This document shows, piece after piece, positions 55,964 through 64,000 of a DNA stretch of 64,000 nt. How positions within the stretch are numbered: position 1 is the first letter of the stretch; each line of letters starts with the position of its first letter. Both the position numbers and the translations under genes were made by a program. Origin of the DNA: Actinotalea caeni. Its GTDB lineage: Bacteria > Actinomycetota > Actinomycetes > Actinomycetales > Beutenbergiaceae. The DNA lies in contig NZ_WNXX01000012.1 in NCBI RefSeq assembly GCF_009733795.1, forward strand, positions 58,281 through 122,280. The letters are read 5' to 3'. The notes below the pieces were generated by a model. The model searched no databases. It was not told where the DNA came from and saw only the letters and a program-made list of their open reading frames with translations.

Positions 55964-58645
55964 TCAGCCCGTGTTCTGGAGGCCGGCGGCCACGCCGTTG
56001 ACGCTGAGCAGCATGACGCGGCGGAGCTTGGCGTCGGTCGCATCGTCGGCGTCGCCCGCGCGCAGCGCGCGCAGGGCACGCAGCTGGATGAGCGACAGCG
56101 CGTCGACGTACGGCGAGCGCAGCTGCACCGCGCGGCCCAGCACCCGGTGGCCGGCCAGCAGGCGCTCCTGACCTGTGATCCGCACGATCCACTCGCGCGT
56201 GAGCTCCAGCTCCTCGAGGACCAGCTGCGAGAGGTCCTCGCGGTCGCCGAGCGCCAGGTAGAGCTTGGCGATGCGGGTGTCGGTCTTCGCCAGCGACATC
56301 TCGACGTTGTCGATCATCGTCGCGAACAGCGGCCAGCGATGGTACGCCTCCCGCAGCCGCTCCAGGTCGCCCACGGCGGCGAGCGCGGTGCCGAGCCCGA
56401 ACCAGCCGGTGAGGTTGATGCGGGCCTGCGTCCAGGCGAACACCCACGGGATCGCGCGCAGGTCCTCCAGCGACTCCACCGACAGCCCCCGGCGGGCCGG
56501 GCGGGAGCCGATGGCGAGCCAGCCGACCTCCTCCTGCGGCGTGACGGTCGCGAACCACTGCGGGAAGCCCTCGGCGCGCACCAGCTGGTAGAACCGCTCG
56601 CGGGACGCCTCGTCCAGCCGCGCCGCGACGTCGGCGAACTCGCGCGCGGCGTCGGAGTTGCGCTTCTCGATCGACGGCGTCGCCTGCAGCAGCGTCGCGG
56701 CCGCCACCTGCTCGATGTGCCGGGACGCGATCACCGGGTCGCCGTAGCGAGCGAAGATCACCTCGCCCTGCTCGGTCAGCTTGAAGCGCCCGTCGACCGA
56801 GCCCGGAGGCTGCGCCAGCACCGCGCGGTTGGCGGGGCCGCCGCCGCGGCCGAGCGCACCGCCGCGGCCGTGGAACAGCGTGAGCGTGATGTCGTTGCGG
56901 CGCGCCCACTCGGCGATGCGGCTCTGCGCGTCGTAGAGCGCGAGCGTCGCCGACACCGGCCCGACGTCCTTGCTGGAGTCGGAGTAGCCGAGCATGACCT
57001 CCATGCGGCGCTCGGTCTGCGCCAGCCGGGCCTGCACCTGCGGCAGCTCGAGCATCTGGTCGAGCACGTCGGTCGAGGCCTGCAGGTCGGCGAAGGTCTC
57101 GAACAACGGGATCGCGTCGATGACCGGCACGTCCTCGGGCGTGCCCAGCGCGATCTCGGCGAGCCGGTAGACGTTGGCGATGTCCTGCGCGTCCTGCGTG
57201 AACGACACGATGTAGCGACGGGCCGCCAGCACGCCGTGGCGGCGCTGCACCGCGGCGATCGCCCGGAAGGTCTCGATGACCTCCTCGCTCATGTCGGACA
57301 GCGGCCCACCGGCGTCGATCTCGGCGAGGGTCTTGGCGTGCACGGCCGAGTGCTGCCGCACCTCGAGCTCGGCGAGGTGGAACCCGTAGGTCTCCACCTG
57401 CCAGATCAGCGACTGCAGGTCGCCGTAGGCGCGGCGCGGGTCGGACGCCGCGAGCGAGTCCTGCACGACGCGCAGGTCGTCCAGCAGCTCCTCCGGGGAA
57501 CCGTAGGCCAGGTCGGCGTCGCGCTTGCGGGTCGCCGCGATCCGCTCGGCGATCGTGAGCATCACGCGCCGATACGGCTCGTCGGGCGAGCGGCCGGCGA
57601 TGTCGGCGGTCAGCTCCTCGGCCATGCGTCGCTGCCGGTTCCACAGCGCGTCGAGCTCGGGCGACGGCGGTGTGGTCGCCGCGTCGAGGGTGAGCGACCG
57701 ACCGATACGGGTCGCCACCCGCTCCAGGCCGAGCAGGACGTGCTCGGCCGCGATCCCCGCGGCCGCTCGCGTGATCGTGTGGGTGACGTTCGGGTTGCCG
57801 TCGCGGTCGGCCCCGATCCAGGAGCCCAGCCGCACGAACGCCGGCGCGACCGGTCGGTGCGGCACGTCGGGGTCCTCGGCCAGCAGGTCGTCGACGGCGC
57901 GATAGACCTTCGGCAGCACCGTGAACAGGGTCTCGTCGAAGACCCCCATGGCGGTGCGGACCTCGTCGAGCGGGCTGGGCTTGTCCAGCCGCAGCGGCGA
58001 GGTGCGCCACAGGGTGTCGATCTCGGCGATCAGCTGGCGGCGGTTCTCCGCGAGCGCGCGCTTCGTCAGACGCGGGTCGTCACGCTCGGCGAGCAGGTCG
58101 CTGATGCGGCGGATGCACGCGGCGACCGCACGCCGTCGGGCCTCGGTGGGGTGGGCGGTCAGCACCGGCCGGAACTCCAGCTCGGCGACCCGGCGGCGGG
58201 TCTCCTCCTCCCCCAGCTCCTCGCGCAGCGCGGCGATCGTGCCCGCGAGGGAGTCCTCGGGGGCGCGCGGCGTGGGGTCGTCCTCGCGCTCGCGCAGGAC
58301 CCGGATGCGGTGGAACTCCTCGGCCAGGTTGACCAGGTGGAAGTAGCACGTGAAGGCGCGTGCCAGCTCCTCGCCGCGGTCGAGGCTCAGCGAGTCGACG
58401 AACGCCACCGCCTCGTCGAACGCCTCGGTGCCGGACTCGGTGTACGCGCGGATCGTCAGCTCGCGGAGCCGTTCGACGTCGGCCAGCAGGTCCTCGCCAC
58501 CGCTCTCCACGAGCACGGTGCCGAGCAGCTCGCCGAGCAGTCGGACGTCCTGCCGGAGCGCGTCGGGCATGTCGGAGACCGCGACCGCGCGCGATCCGGT
58601 GGCGATGCCGTGCGCGGCCGTGTCGACGGAGGGTGCCTCGCTCAT
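55964..58645 (-). CDS. ppc: Phosphoenolpyruvate carboxylase
   Basis: An 893-residue enzyme of full length. Catalytic blocks are present: [11 protein letters not shown] with the essential His, [32 protein letters not shown], the glycine/arginine region of the PEP site, and the invariant C-terminus ending LQNTG. It makes oxaloacetate from PEP and bicarbonate, feeding the TCA cycle. ATG with TAGTCT 7 bases upstream, so probably leaderless. It sits inside what is otherwise the clpS-rph conserved series. Confidence 0.97.
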   Translation of the reverse strand: MSEAPSVDTAAHGIATGSRAVAVSDMPDALRQDVRLLGELLGTVLVESGGEDLLADVERLRELTIRAYTESGTEAFDEAVAFVDSLSLDRGEELARAFTCYFHLVNLAEEFHRIRVLREREDDPTPRAPEDSLAGTIAALREELGEEETRRRVAELEFRPVLTAHPTEARRRAVAACIRRISDLLAERDDPRLTKRALAENRRQLIAEIDTLWRTSPLRLDKPSPLDEVRTAMGVFDETLFTVLPKVYRAVDDLLAEDPDVPHRPVAPAFVRLGSWIGADRDGNPNVTHTITRAAAGIAAEHVLLGLERVATRIGRSLTLDAATTPPSPELDALWNRQRRMAEELTADIAGRSPDEPYRRVMLTIAERIAATRKRDADLAYGSPEELLDDLRVVQDSLAASDPRRAYGDLQSLIWQVETYGFHLAELEVRQHSAVHAKTLAEIDAGGPLSDMSEEVIETFRAIAAVQRRHGVLAARRYIVSFTQDAQDIANVYRLAEIALGTPEDVPVIDAIPLFETFADLQASTDVLDQMLELPQVQARLAQTERRMEVMLGYSDSSKDVGPVSATLALYDAQSRIAEWARRNDITLTLFHGRGGALGRGGGPANRAVLAQPPGSVDGRFKLTEQGEVIFARYGDPVIASRHIEQVAAATLLQATPSIEKRNSDAAREFADVAARLDEASRERFYQLVRAEGFPQWFATVTPQEEVGWLAIGSRPARRGLSVESLEDLRAIPWVFAWTQARINLTGWFGLGTALAAVGDLERLREAYHRWPLFATMIDNVEMSLAKTDTRIAKLYLALGDREDLSQLVLEELELTREWIVRITGQERLLAGHRVLGRAVQLRSPYVDALSLIQLRALRALRAGDADDATDAKLRRVMLLSVNGVAAGLQNTG

Positions 58646-58726
58646 GCTGGCGAGACTAGCGAGCGCCGGGCCGGCCTCGTTCGTACGGTCACGGAGCGGG
58701 ATGCCCGGCCGGCCCGGCCGGCCGGG

Positions 58727-60106
58727 TCAGCGGACGCCGCCCAGGCTCGCGAAGTAGCTCTTGAAGACGCTCATCTCGAGACCGAACACGCCGTCGGGGT
58801 CCGCGAGCGCGATCGACCGCCACCAGCTGATGTCGTAGAAGGACACCGTGCCGCCCAGCGCGCCCTGGGTGGCCTCGGTGGACCCCCACGGGTTGCGCAG
58901 CACGATGTACTTCTTGCCGTTGCGATAGTCCCAGCCCAGCACCGTGTAGACGTGGCTGGCCACGAGGTTCGCGTCGGCGTAGACCACCTTGTCGGGCGAG
59001 GACTCGCCCGAGCCGTAGGTGCCCGCCGTCATCGGGTTGAACGTGCGCCCGCTCAGGGAGTTCTGCCGCACGAGCGACCACAGGTCGTCGGCGGAGGTGC
59101 TCGCGGTGTCGACCGACCATCGGGTCAGCCCGGTGAGCTCGGCGCACGCGCGCGACCCCGAGCCCCACGCCGTCGACTCGATGCTCGGGGTGTCGCCGGT
59201 GTGACCGGACTCCCACTTCGCGTACGCCTTCTCGAGGATCGAGGGCCACGTCTCGCCCGGCTCGCTCGACCGCGCGTACATCGGGCGGTTGTTGGAGAAC
59301 TTCAGCGGGATCGCGTCGGTGATCTCGACGTCGGTGCCGGCGTGGGAGGTCGCGTCGTGCAGCCGCACCTTGTTGACGAACTGCTGCTGCCCGGTGCCGG
59401 TCGCGCGGGTCATGTGACGGATCCGGTCGGGCTGCGCCCACGCGACGGCGGACATCGCGGCGATGAGGTAGCAGTTCGCGACGTTGCCCTGGATCGGGTC
59501 GGAGAACTCGGCCGCCTCGAGGAAGAAGCTGCCGTTGTCGCCCCAGTAGGTCAGCGGCGGCTCGAACGCGACGTCGTCGATCGGCTGCCGGCTGGGCAGC
59601 GGCACGACCGAGGCGACGATGCGCGGCGTCAGCACCCTGGCCAGTCGCGCCACCCGCGACTCCCCCGTCGGCGCGACGTGCAGCCGCAGCCACCCGTCGT
59701 CGGTCAGGCTCGCGCTGTCGATCTCGATGTCCGCGACGTCCTCGGTGTCGAGGTAGCGCCCCAGGTCACCGATGCGGCGGAGCCGGCGCGGGTCGCCGAA
59801 CGGCACCCTCTCGTCGTCGTTCGTCAGCTCGGGCAGCCGGACGTCGAGGACGGCGGGGCGCACCCGCTCGAGGCGGCCCTTCTCGTCGACGGCAACCCCC
59901 AGGTACAGCGGTGAGGAGTGCACCGGGTCGAACAGCTCCTCGTACGGGGTCGCGAGCAGGTCCTCCAGGAGCCGGCGCGGCTCGGGGACCTGCGACCACT
60001 CGATCGTGCGACCGGCGACCAGCTCGGCCAGCGTGTACGGGTTGATGGCACCGATCGGCTCGGTGTCCTCGCGGGTGCTCTCCGCCGTGGTGTCGGTGGC
60101 AGCCAT
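58727..60106 (-). CDS. Calpain-like (C2 family) cysteine protease
   Basis: A 459-residue protein with no signal peptide or membrane helix. Residues 1-170 form an N-terminal region I do not recognise. From about 180 a C2 peptidase domain shows the catalytic triad: Cys in GNVANCYLIAAMSAVAW, His in LVASHVYTVLGWD and Asn in VLRNPWGSTEATQG, plus the WPSILEKAYAKWESG helix before the His. Calpain-type proteases make limited cuts; in bacteria they are rare and little studied. No Ca2+-binding EF hands or C2 domains are seen. ATG 60106 has AGGAGGAGG upstream. Confidence 0.88.
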   Translation of the reverse strand: MAATDTTAESTREDTEPIGAINPYTLAELVAGRTIEWSQVPEPRRLLEDLLATPYEELFDPVHSSPLYLGVAVDEKGRLERVRPAVLDVRLPELTNDDERVPFGDPRRLRRIGDLGRYLDTEDVADIEIDSASLTDDGWLRLHVAPTGESRVARLARVLTPRIVASVVPLPSRQPIDDVAFEPPLTYWGDNGSFFLEAAEFSDPIQGNVANCYLIAAMSAVAWAQPDRIRHMTRATGTGQQQFVNKVRLHDATSHAGTDVEITDAIPLKFSNNRPMYARSSEPGETWPSILEKAYAKWESGHTGDTPSIESTAWGSGSRACAELTGLTRWSVDTASTSADDLWSLVRQNSLSGRTFNPMTAGTYGSGESSPDKVVYADANLVASHVYTVLGWDYRNGKKYIVLRNPWGSTEATQGALGGTVSFYDISWWRSIALADPDGVFGLEMSVFKSYFASLGGVR

Positions 60107-60196
60107 GACGTCCTCCTCCTGCACGTCGCCCTCGACGTGCGACTCGACCGGACGTGAGGAGAGGAGGCCGGTCGCAGCACCCGTGATACGGGAGGC

Positions 60197-60973
60197 TCAG
60201 AGGTGGAAGGTCACACCCGGGCACGCGAGGTCGACGACGCCGTCGTAGGTCGTGCACGCCTCGGCACGCACCTTCTCCCGCGACGTCCACGGCGGGATGT
60301 GGGTGAGCACGAGCCGCTGCACGCCCGCCGCGGTCGCGAGCTCGCCCGCGCGACGGCCGGTCAGGTGGATGCCGCGCACCTCGTCGCGGTCCTCCTCGAA
60401 GGCGGCCTCGGCGAGCAGCAGGTCGGCGCCGTGCGCGGCCGCGAGCACGCCGTCGCAGGCGTCGGTGTCACCGGTGAAGACGAGCGTGCGGGTGCCCTGG
60501 CCGTTCTCCGCCGGGCCCGTGATGCGCAGCGCGAACGCCGGCACCGGGTGCAGCACCGTGGTCGGGGCGATCTCGAACGGGCCCACCCGCACGGGCTCGC
60601 GGTCGACCCACGCGTGCGTGCGGAAGACCTCCGCACCGGACGACGGCTCTCCCGAGAGCTGCTCGATGCGCGCGTCCGTGCCGTCGGGACCCCAGACGTC
60701 GACGGCGTCGAACGGGCCGCCGGGCGCGTAGCGCAGGTAGACCTCGAGCGCGGCGAGGTCGACGACGTGGTCGGCGTGCAGGTGCGACAGCAGCACGGCG
60801 TCCAGCTGCTCGGGAGCCACGTAGCGCAGCAGCTGGCCGAAGGCACCCGAGCCGAGGTCGAGCAGGACCGACGTCGTGCCGCCGTCGGGTCGGTCGGCCT
60901 GCAGCAGGTAGCAGGAGGAGGCGGACTCCGGCCCGGACACCGACCCCGAGCAGCCCACGACGACGAGCCTCAC
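60197..60973 (-). CDS. Metallo-beta-lactamase-fold hydrolase (Rv1339-like, cyclic-nucleotide phosphodiesterase group)
   Basis: A 258-residue hydrolase: [12 protein letters not shown] (the HxHxDH metal motif), a TGDTDACDG aspartate and the final LTHIPPWTS histidine. It is of the RNase Z/ElaC-like size and is syntenic with the Mycobacterium Rv1339 group (implicated in cAMP breakdown). GTG 60973 overlaps the murI stop (GTGA), so the two are co-translated. Confidence 0.9.
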   Translation of the reverse strand: MRLVVVGCSGSVSGPESASSCYLLQADRPDGGTTSVLLDLGSGAFGQLLRYVAPEQLDAVLLSHLHADHVVDLAALEVYLRYAPGGPFDAVDVWGPDGTDARIEQLSGEPSSGAEVFRTHAWVDREPVRVGPFEIAPTTVLHPVPAFALRITGPAENGQGTRTLVFTGDTDACDGVLAAAHGADLLLAEAAFEEDRDEVRGIHLTGRRAGELATAAGVQRLVLTHIPPWTSREKVRAEACTTYDGVVDLACPGVTFHL

Positions 60974-61803
60974 GTGACGACCCGCGGGATCTCGCCGGTG
61001 ATCTCCGCCGCGCTCTGCGCGCCGACCTCGGGGCCGAGGAAGCGGCGCGCGAGCCGGTCGAACGCCGCCGGGTCGCCGGTGGCGAGGAAGGAGTAGCTCG
61101 GCGTGCTGTCGGGCCCCGCCTGGAGGTGGTGCGCCACCAGCGTGCGGTAGACGTCCTTGGCGGTCTCCTCGGCGCTGCTGACGAGCGTGACGCCGTCGCC
61201 TGCGACGTAGGAGATGACACCGGTGAGCAGCGGGTAGTGGGTGCAGCCGAGCACGAGGGTGTCGACGTCGGCCGCGAGCACCGGCGCCAGGTACTCCTGC
61301 GCGATCTCGATCAGCTCGGTGCCGGAGGTCTCGCCGCGCTCGACGAACTCGACGAACCGCGGGCACGCCGTCGTCGTGAGCTGCAGGTGCGGGGCCGCGG
61401 CGAAGGCGTCCTCGTAGGCGCGCGAGCCGATCGTCGCCTGCGTGCCGATGACGCCGACCCGGCCCGAGCGGGTCGCCGCCACGGCGCGCCGTACTGCCGG
61501 CTGGATCACCTCGACCACCGGGACGCCCTGCGCGATCGTGTACCGCTCGCGGGCGTCGCGCAGCACGGCCGCGGAGGCGGAGTTGCACGCGATGACCAGC
61601 ATCTTCACGCCGGCCGCGACGAGATCGTCCATGACCCGCAGCGCATGGGCGCGGACCTCCGCGATCGGCTTCGGGCCGTACGGGCTGTTGGCGGTGTCAC
61701 CGATGTAGAGCACCGACTCGTGCGGGAGCTGATCGATCACGGCGCGTGCGACCGTCAGGCCGCCCACGCCCGAGTCGAAGATCCCGATCGGTGCGTCGCT
61801 CAC
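60970..61803 (-). CDS. murI: Glutamate racemase
   Basis: A 277-residue enzyme: [27 protein letters not shown], and the two catalytic cysteines in [11 protein letters not shown] and [11 protein letters not shown]. It makes D-glutamate for peptidoglycan. GTG start; TAACCT lies 8 bases upstream, so the transcript may be leaderless. It heads the pair with the metallo-hydrolase. Confidence 0.96.
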   Translation of the reverse strand: MSDAPIGIFDSGVGGLTVARAVIDQLPHESVLYIGDTANSPYGPKPIAEVRAHALRVMDDLVAAGVKMLVIACNSASAAVLRDARERYTIAQGVPVVEVIQPAVRRAVAATRSGRVGVIGTQATIGSRAYEDAFAAAPHLQLTTTACPRFVEFVERGETSGTELIEIAQEYLAPVLAADVDTLVLGCTHYPLLTGVISYVAGDGVTLVSSAEETAKDVYRTLVAHHLQAGPDSTPSYSFLATGDPAAFDRLARRFLGPEVGAQSAAEITGEIPRVVT

Positions 61804-61964
61804 GCTGGGCGAGGTTACCGGCGCACGGTGACACCGCGGCCGTTCCGGGCCCGGATGTGGCACGTCTCACCGGACAGTCGTGGCGGGCGTCACCCGCTCG
61901 GCGCCCGCGGCGTCGGCGGGCGGCCCGGACAGCGGCCGGCGGGCAACGGCTGCCGTCGCCCTCG

Positions 61965-62549
61965 TCAGAGCGCCTTCAGCATCACCGTCATGAGCGACTC
62001 CTGCAGCCAGGTGAGCGCCATGTAGAGGCTGGCCAGCGCCGCGCGGACCTCGTCCTCCTCCGAACCCGGCCGACGGCGCGCGCTCGCCTCCTGGTAGACC
62101 TTCTCGGCGTCCTCGTCGGTCATGACGCCCAGTCGCTCGGCGAGCACGAGCCGGACGTCGGTCAGCGCCGCCGCCCAGTCCATCGCGCGCTCGGGCTGCA
62201 CCTCCAGCCGCTCCCCCGGCGCCAGCAGCGCGCCCCACACCATCCGCAGCCGCTCGACCTTGGCCGCGCGCAGGTCGCCCTCGGTGAGCCGGCGGAACTC
62301 GGCGGCGACCTCGTCGTCCTCCGACGCGTTGGGCAGCAGCCGGGCGAGCGCCGGGTCGTCGGGCTCGGCCACGCCGTCGACCGACCAGGCGAGGCCTGCC
62401 AGCGGGTCGTCCTCGCCCTCGGGGCGCTCGACGTCGAGCCGGGTGCCCAGCAGCAGCGCGGTGTCGGCGACCACGCGGGAGAGGATCGTGCGCTCGGTCC
62501 GGTCGAGGTGGGCCACGTAGAGCCCGCGCTTGCGCGTGAAGCCCCTCAC
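61965..62549 (-). CDS. DUF2017-family protein
   Basis: A 194-residue protein: [49 protein letters not shown], and the C-terminal [20 protein letters not shown]. Function unknown, but it is a standard partner of clpS in actinobacteria and its GTG overlaps the clpS stop. A role in ClpS-linked protein degradation is only a guess from the location. Confidence 0.9.
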   Translation of the reverse strand: MRGFTRKRGLYVAHLDRTERTILSRVVADTALLLGTRLDVERPEGEDDPLAGLAWSVDGVAEPDDPALARLLPNASEDDEVAAEFRRLTEGDLRAAKVERLRMVWGALLAPGERLEVQPERAMDWAAALTDVRLVLAERLGVMTDEDAEKVYQEASARRRPGSEEDEVRAALASLYMALTWLQESLMTVMLKAL

Positions 62550-62842
62550 GCGGCGTCCTCCTGCTGCAGCGTGGCCCAGAGCCCGTAGGAGTGCATCGCC
62601 TGGACGTCGATCTCCATCTTCTCCCGGCTGCCCGAGGAGACGACCGACCGACCCTCGTGGTGCACCTGCAGCATCAGCCTGGTCGCCGTGGCCTCGTCGT
62701 AGCCGAAGTAGGTCTGGAAGACGTAGGTCACGTAGCTCATGAGGTTGACCGGGTCGTTCCACACGACCGTCACCCAGGGGCGGTCCGGGTCGACGACGAC
62801 CTCGGTGTCCTCCTGGTGCTCGACGTCGGGTAGGGCGCTCAC
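62546..62842 (-). CDS. clpS: ATP-dependent Clp protease adaptor ClpS
   Basis: A 98-residue adaptor with the ClpS core: [20 protein letters not shown] (Asn-Asp and Met of the N-degron pocket) and [20 protein letters not shown]. It delivers N-end-rule substrates to ClpC/ClpP. The GTG start is 6 bases after TAACCT, so probably leaderless. Translationally coupled to DUF2017. Confidence 0.97.
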   Translation of the reverse strand: MSALPDVEHQEDTEVVVDPDRPWVTVVWNDPVNLMSYVTYVFQTYFGYDEATATRLMLQVHHEGRSVVSSGSREKMEIDVQAMHSYGLWATLQQEDAA

Positions 62843-62932
62843 CCCCTCAGGTTAGGGTGCCGCCGCGGCGCGGGGCACACGCCGTCGGCGGCCCGACGCG
62901 GCCGCGCCCGGGTGCGCACGGTACAAAGGGCC

Positions 62933-64000
62933 ATGGCTGCTGACGACGTCGCACGGTCGCGCTGGTCGGTGCTCGCCCTCGCCGCCGGGGTGTGGGTGCT
63001 GCTGGACCTGGTGCGGGCCTGGACGCCCACCCTCATCACGATCGTCGGGCAGGCGGCCGCGACGCCGCCGGAGAACATCGGTGCGTTCGCGCTCGGGTGC
63101 GCGCTGGTGCCGGTGGCGGCGGTCGCGGCGCTGCGTCGGCTGCGCCCGGTCCCGGTGCTCACGGCGACGCTGGCGGTCGCCGTGCTCGCGCGCGTGCTGC
63201 TGCAGGCCAGCCCGGGCGGCCGCCCGCACCTGGTGGTGGCGACCATCGGCGTGGTGGCCGCGATGACGTGGCTCGCGCTCGCGCTGCACGCGCACGGCCG
63301 CCACGCGGTCACCGGGCTGGTGAGCGGCGTCGCGCTGTCGGTGGTCACGCATGCCGCGCTCGGCACCTGGGGCGCGGTCTGGCGCACCGACGTGTGGGCG
63401 TGGGCGCTGCTGGCGCTCCAGGTGGCGCTCGTCGCGGCGGCGGGCCGGCGGGCTCGGGCGGTCGACGGCGAGGGTGTCCCGGCCCGTCTCGGCTGGCTCG
63501 TGTGGCCCGGGCTGATCGTCGCCGGCGTCGTCGTCGCCAACGCCGGGCGCGCGTCCGCGGTGCTCGACGTCGTGGGGCTGGTCCTCGTCGCCGTCGGCGC
63601 GGTGCTCGGGGTCGCCGCCACCCTCGTGCGGCCGACCCGCGCGACCGCGATCGCCGCCGTCGTGCTGCTCGTCGGCGTGGTGGCGTGCGTGCTGCTCGTC
63701 ACCGACGACGGCGTGGCGCCACCGTGGGTGGCGGTCTGCTTCCTGCTCGGGATGCCCGCGCTCGCGCACGTGTGGGCCGCGGCCGACCGCGCCCCGCGCG
63801 CGTCCCGGGCGCTGCTCGCGGTGCCGCTCGGCGGCGTCGTGTGGGTCGTGCTGCTGTTCGCCTACTACGCCGGGTACGACCTCGGCTACCGGGCCGACGT
63901 CGTCGTGGTCGCCGCCGCCGCCGCGCTCGGGCTCGTGGCGGCGCTCGGCCGGTGGCCGCGCGCGGTGGTGCCGGCGCGCCCGGTGCGGCCGCTCGTCGTC
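62933..64000 (+). CDS. Polytopic membrane protein, 3' end cut by the window edge
   Basis: An open frame of 356 codons from the ATG at 62933 to the window end with no stop. The protein has about ten hydrophobic segments, many Ala/Val/Leu-rich (LVVATIGVVAAMTWLALAL; WPGLIVAGVVVANAG; AAVVLLVGVVACVLLV; AVPLGGVVWVVLLFAYYAG), with Arg-rich loops. I do not recognise the family. Similar N-terminal membrane domains precede a hydrolase domain in some actinobacterial proteins, but nothing here tests that. It diverges from clpS. Confidence 0.8.
   Translation, partial: MAADDVARSRWSVLALAAGVWVLLDLVRAWTPTLITIVGQAAATPPENIGAFALGCALVPVAAVAALRRLRPVPVLTATLAVAVLARVLLQASPGGRPHLVVATIGVVAAMTWLALALHAHGRHAVTGLVSGVALSVVTHAALGTWGAVWRTDVWAWALLALQVALVAAAGRRARAVDGEGVPARLGWLVWPGLIVAGVVVANAGRASAVLDVVGLVLVAVGAVLGVAATLVRPTRATAIAAVVLLVGVVACVLLVTDDGVAPPWVAVCFLLGMPALAHVWAAADRAPRASRALLAVPLGGVVWVVLLFAYYAGYDLGYRADVVVVAAAAALGLVAALGRWPRAVVPARPVRPLVV

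Noticed and set aside
55931..59914. A 1327-codon plus-strand open frame across ppc and the protease
   Set aside because: It is antisense to ppc and the calpain-like gene, both with complete catalytic motifs; its translation shows no recognisable domain.

Overview
The window is a chromosomal segment of a high-GC actinobacterium. The evidence is very strong G/C bias at third codon positions, frequent GTG starts, many ATGA/GTGA stop-start overlaps, and actinobacterial families such as the WYL regulator, DesK-type kinase, group II truncated haemoglobin and DUF2017 next to clpS. Isolated PTS components and a GH3 sugar hydrolase hint at a Micrococcales-like carbohydrate user, but no rRNA or species marker is present. 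I see no transposase, prophage, CRISPR array or rRNA. Coding density is high, and at least thirteen genes carry a TANNNT-like -10 hexamer 6 to 8 bases before the start codon, which points to leaderless mRNAs.

Layout. 1-8.9 kb: the 3' part of pepN, an acetyltransferase, a YCII protein, malQ overlapped with a PTS EIIA, a scar holding the tails of two deleted divergent genes, a MscS channel, an orphan EIIB, a truncated haemoglobin and a TesB thioesterase. 8.9-11.2 kb: one gene fusing NagZ-type hexosaminidase to MurQ etherase (peptidoglycan recycling). 11.2-20.4 kb: a XylR/AraC-type regulator divergent from an eight-gene operon with overlapping or closely spaced genes (two Gfo/Idh/MocA dehydrogenases, a TIM-barrel isomerase, a lipoprotein and two permeases of an ABC importer, an SDR and a beta-hydroxyacid dehydrogenase). 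It reads as an oxidative sugar or polyol catabolic system whose substrate I cannot name. 20.4-28.2 kb: thioesterase, aldo/keto reductase, OLD-type TOPRIM protein, ettA, an SSB paralogue and two coupled dynamin/Era-like GTPases.

28.2-36.5 kb: tRNA-Arg with a 99-bp tandem repeat grown from its 3' end, an epimerase, mgtE behind a long structured leader with a proline-rich mini-ORF, a molybdopterin oxidase/ferredoxin reductase/zinc-ribbon trio, two lipoproteins, a HAD-IIA phosphatase, orn and tRNA-His. 36.5-45.6 kb: small regulators each paired with a target (WYL/RidA, TetR/SDR, ArsR/SRPBCC, PadR/HAAS), several with clear palindromic operators, tRNA-Lys and a cold-shock gene. 45.7-54.2 kb: argG with an AT-rich palindromic promoter, a two-component system beside a membrane protein, a peroxiredoxin, tRNA-Leu, a GH13 enzyme and a NUDIX protein.

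54.3-64 kb: the conserved actinobacterial series clpS - DUF2017 - murI - metallo-hydrolase - rph - rdgB, all on the minus strand, interrupted between the hydrolase and rph by ppc, a calpain-like cysteine protease and a nested inverted repeat. The right edge holds an incomplete polytopic membrane protein. The items I would follow first are the 12-20 kb operon, the NagZ-MurQ fusion, the mgtE leader, the calpain/ppc insertion with its repeats, and the two gene-remnant scars.
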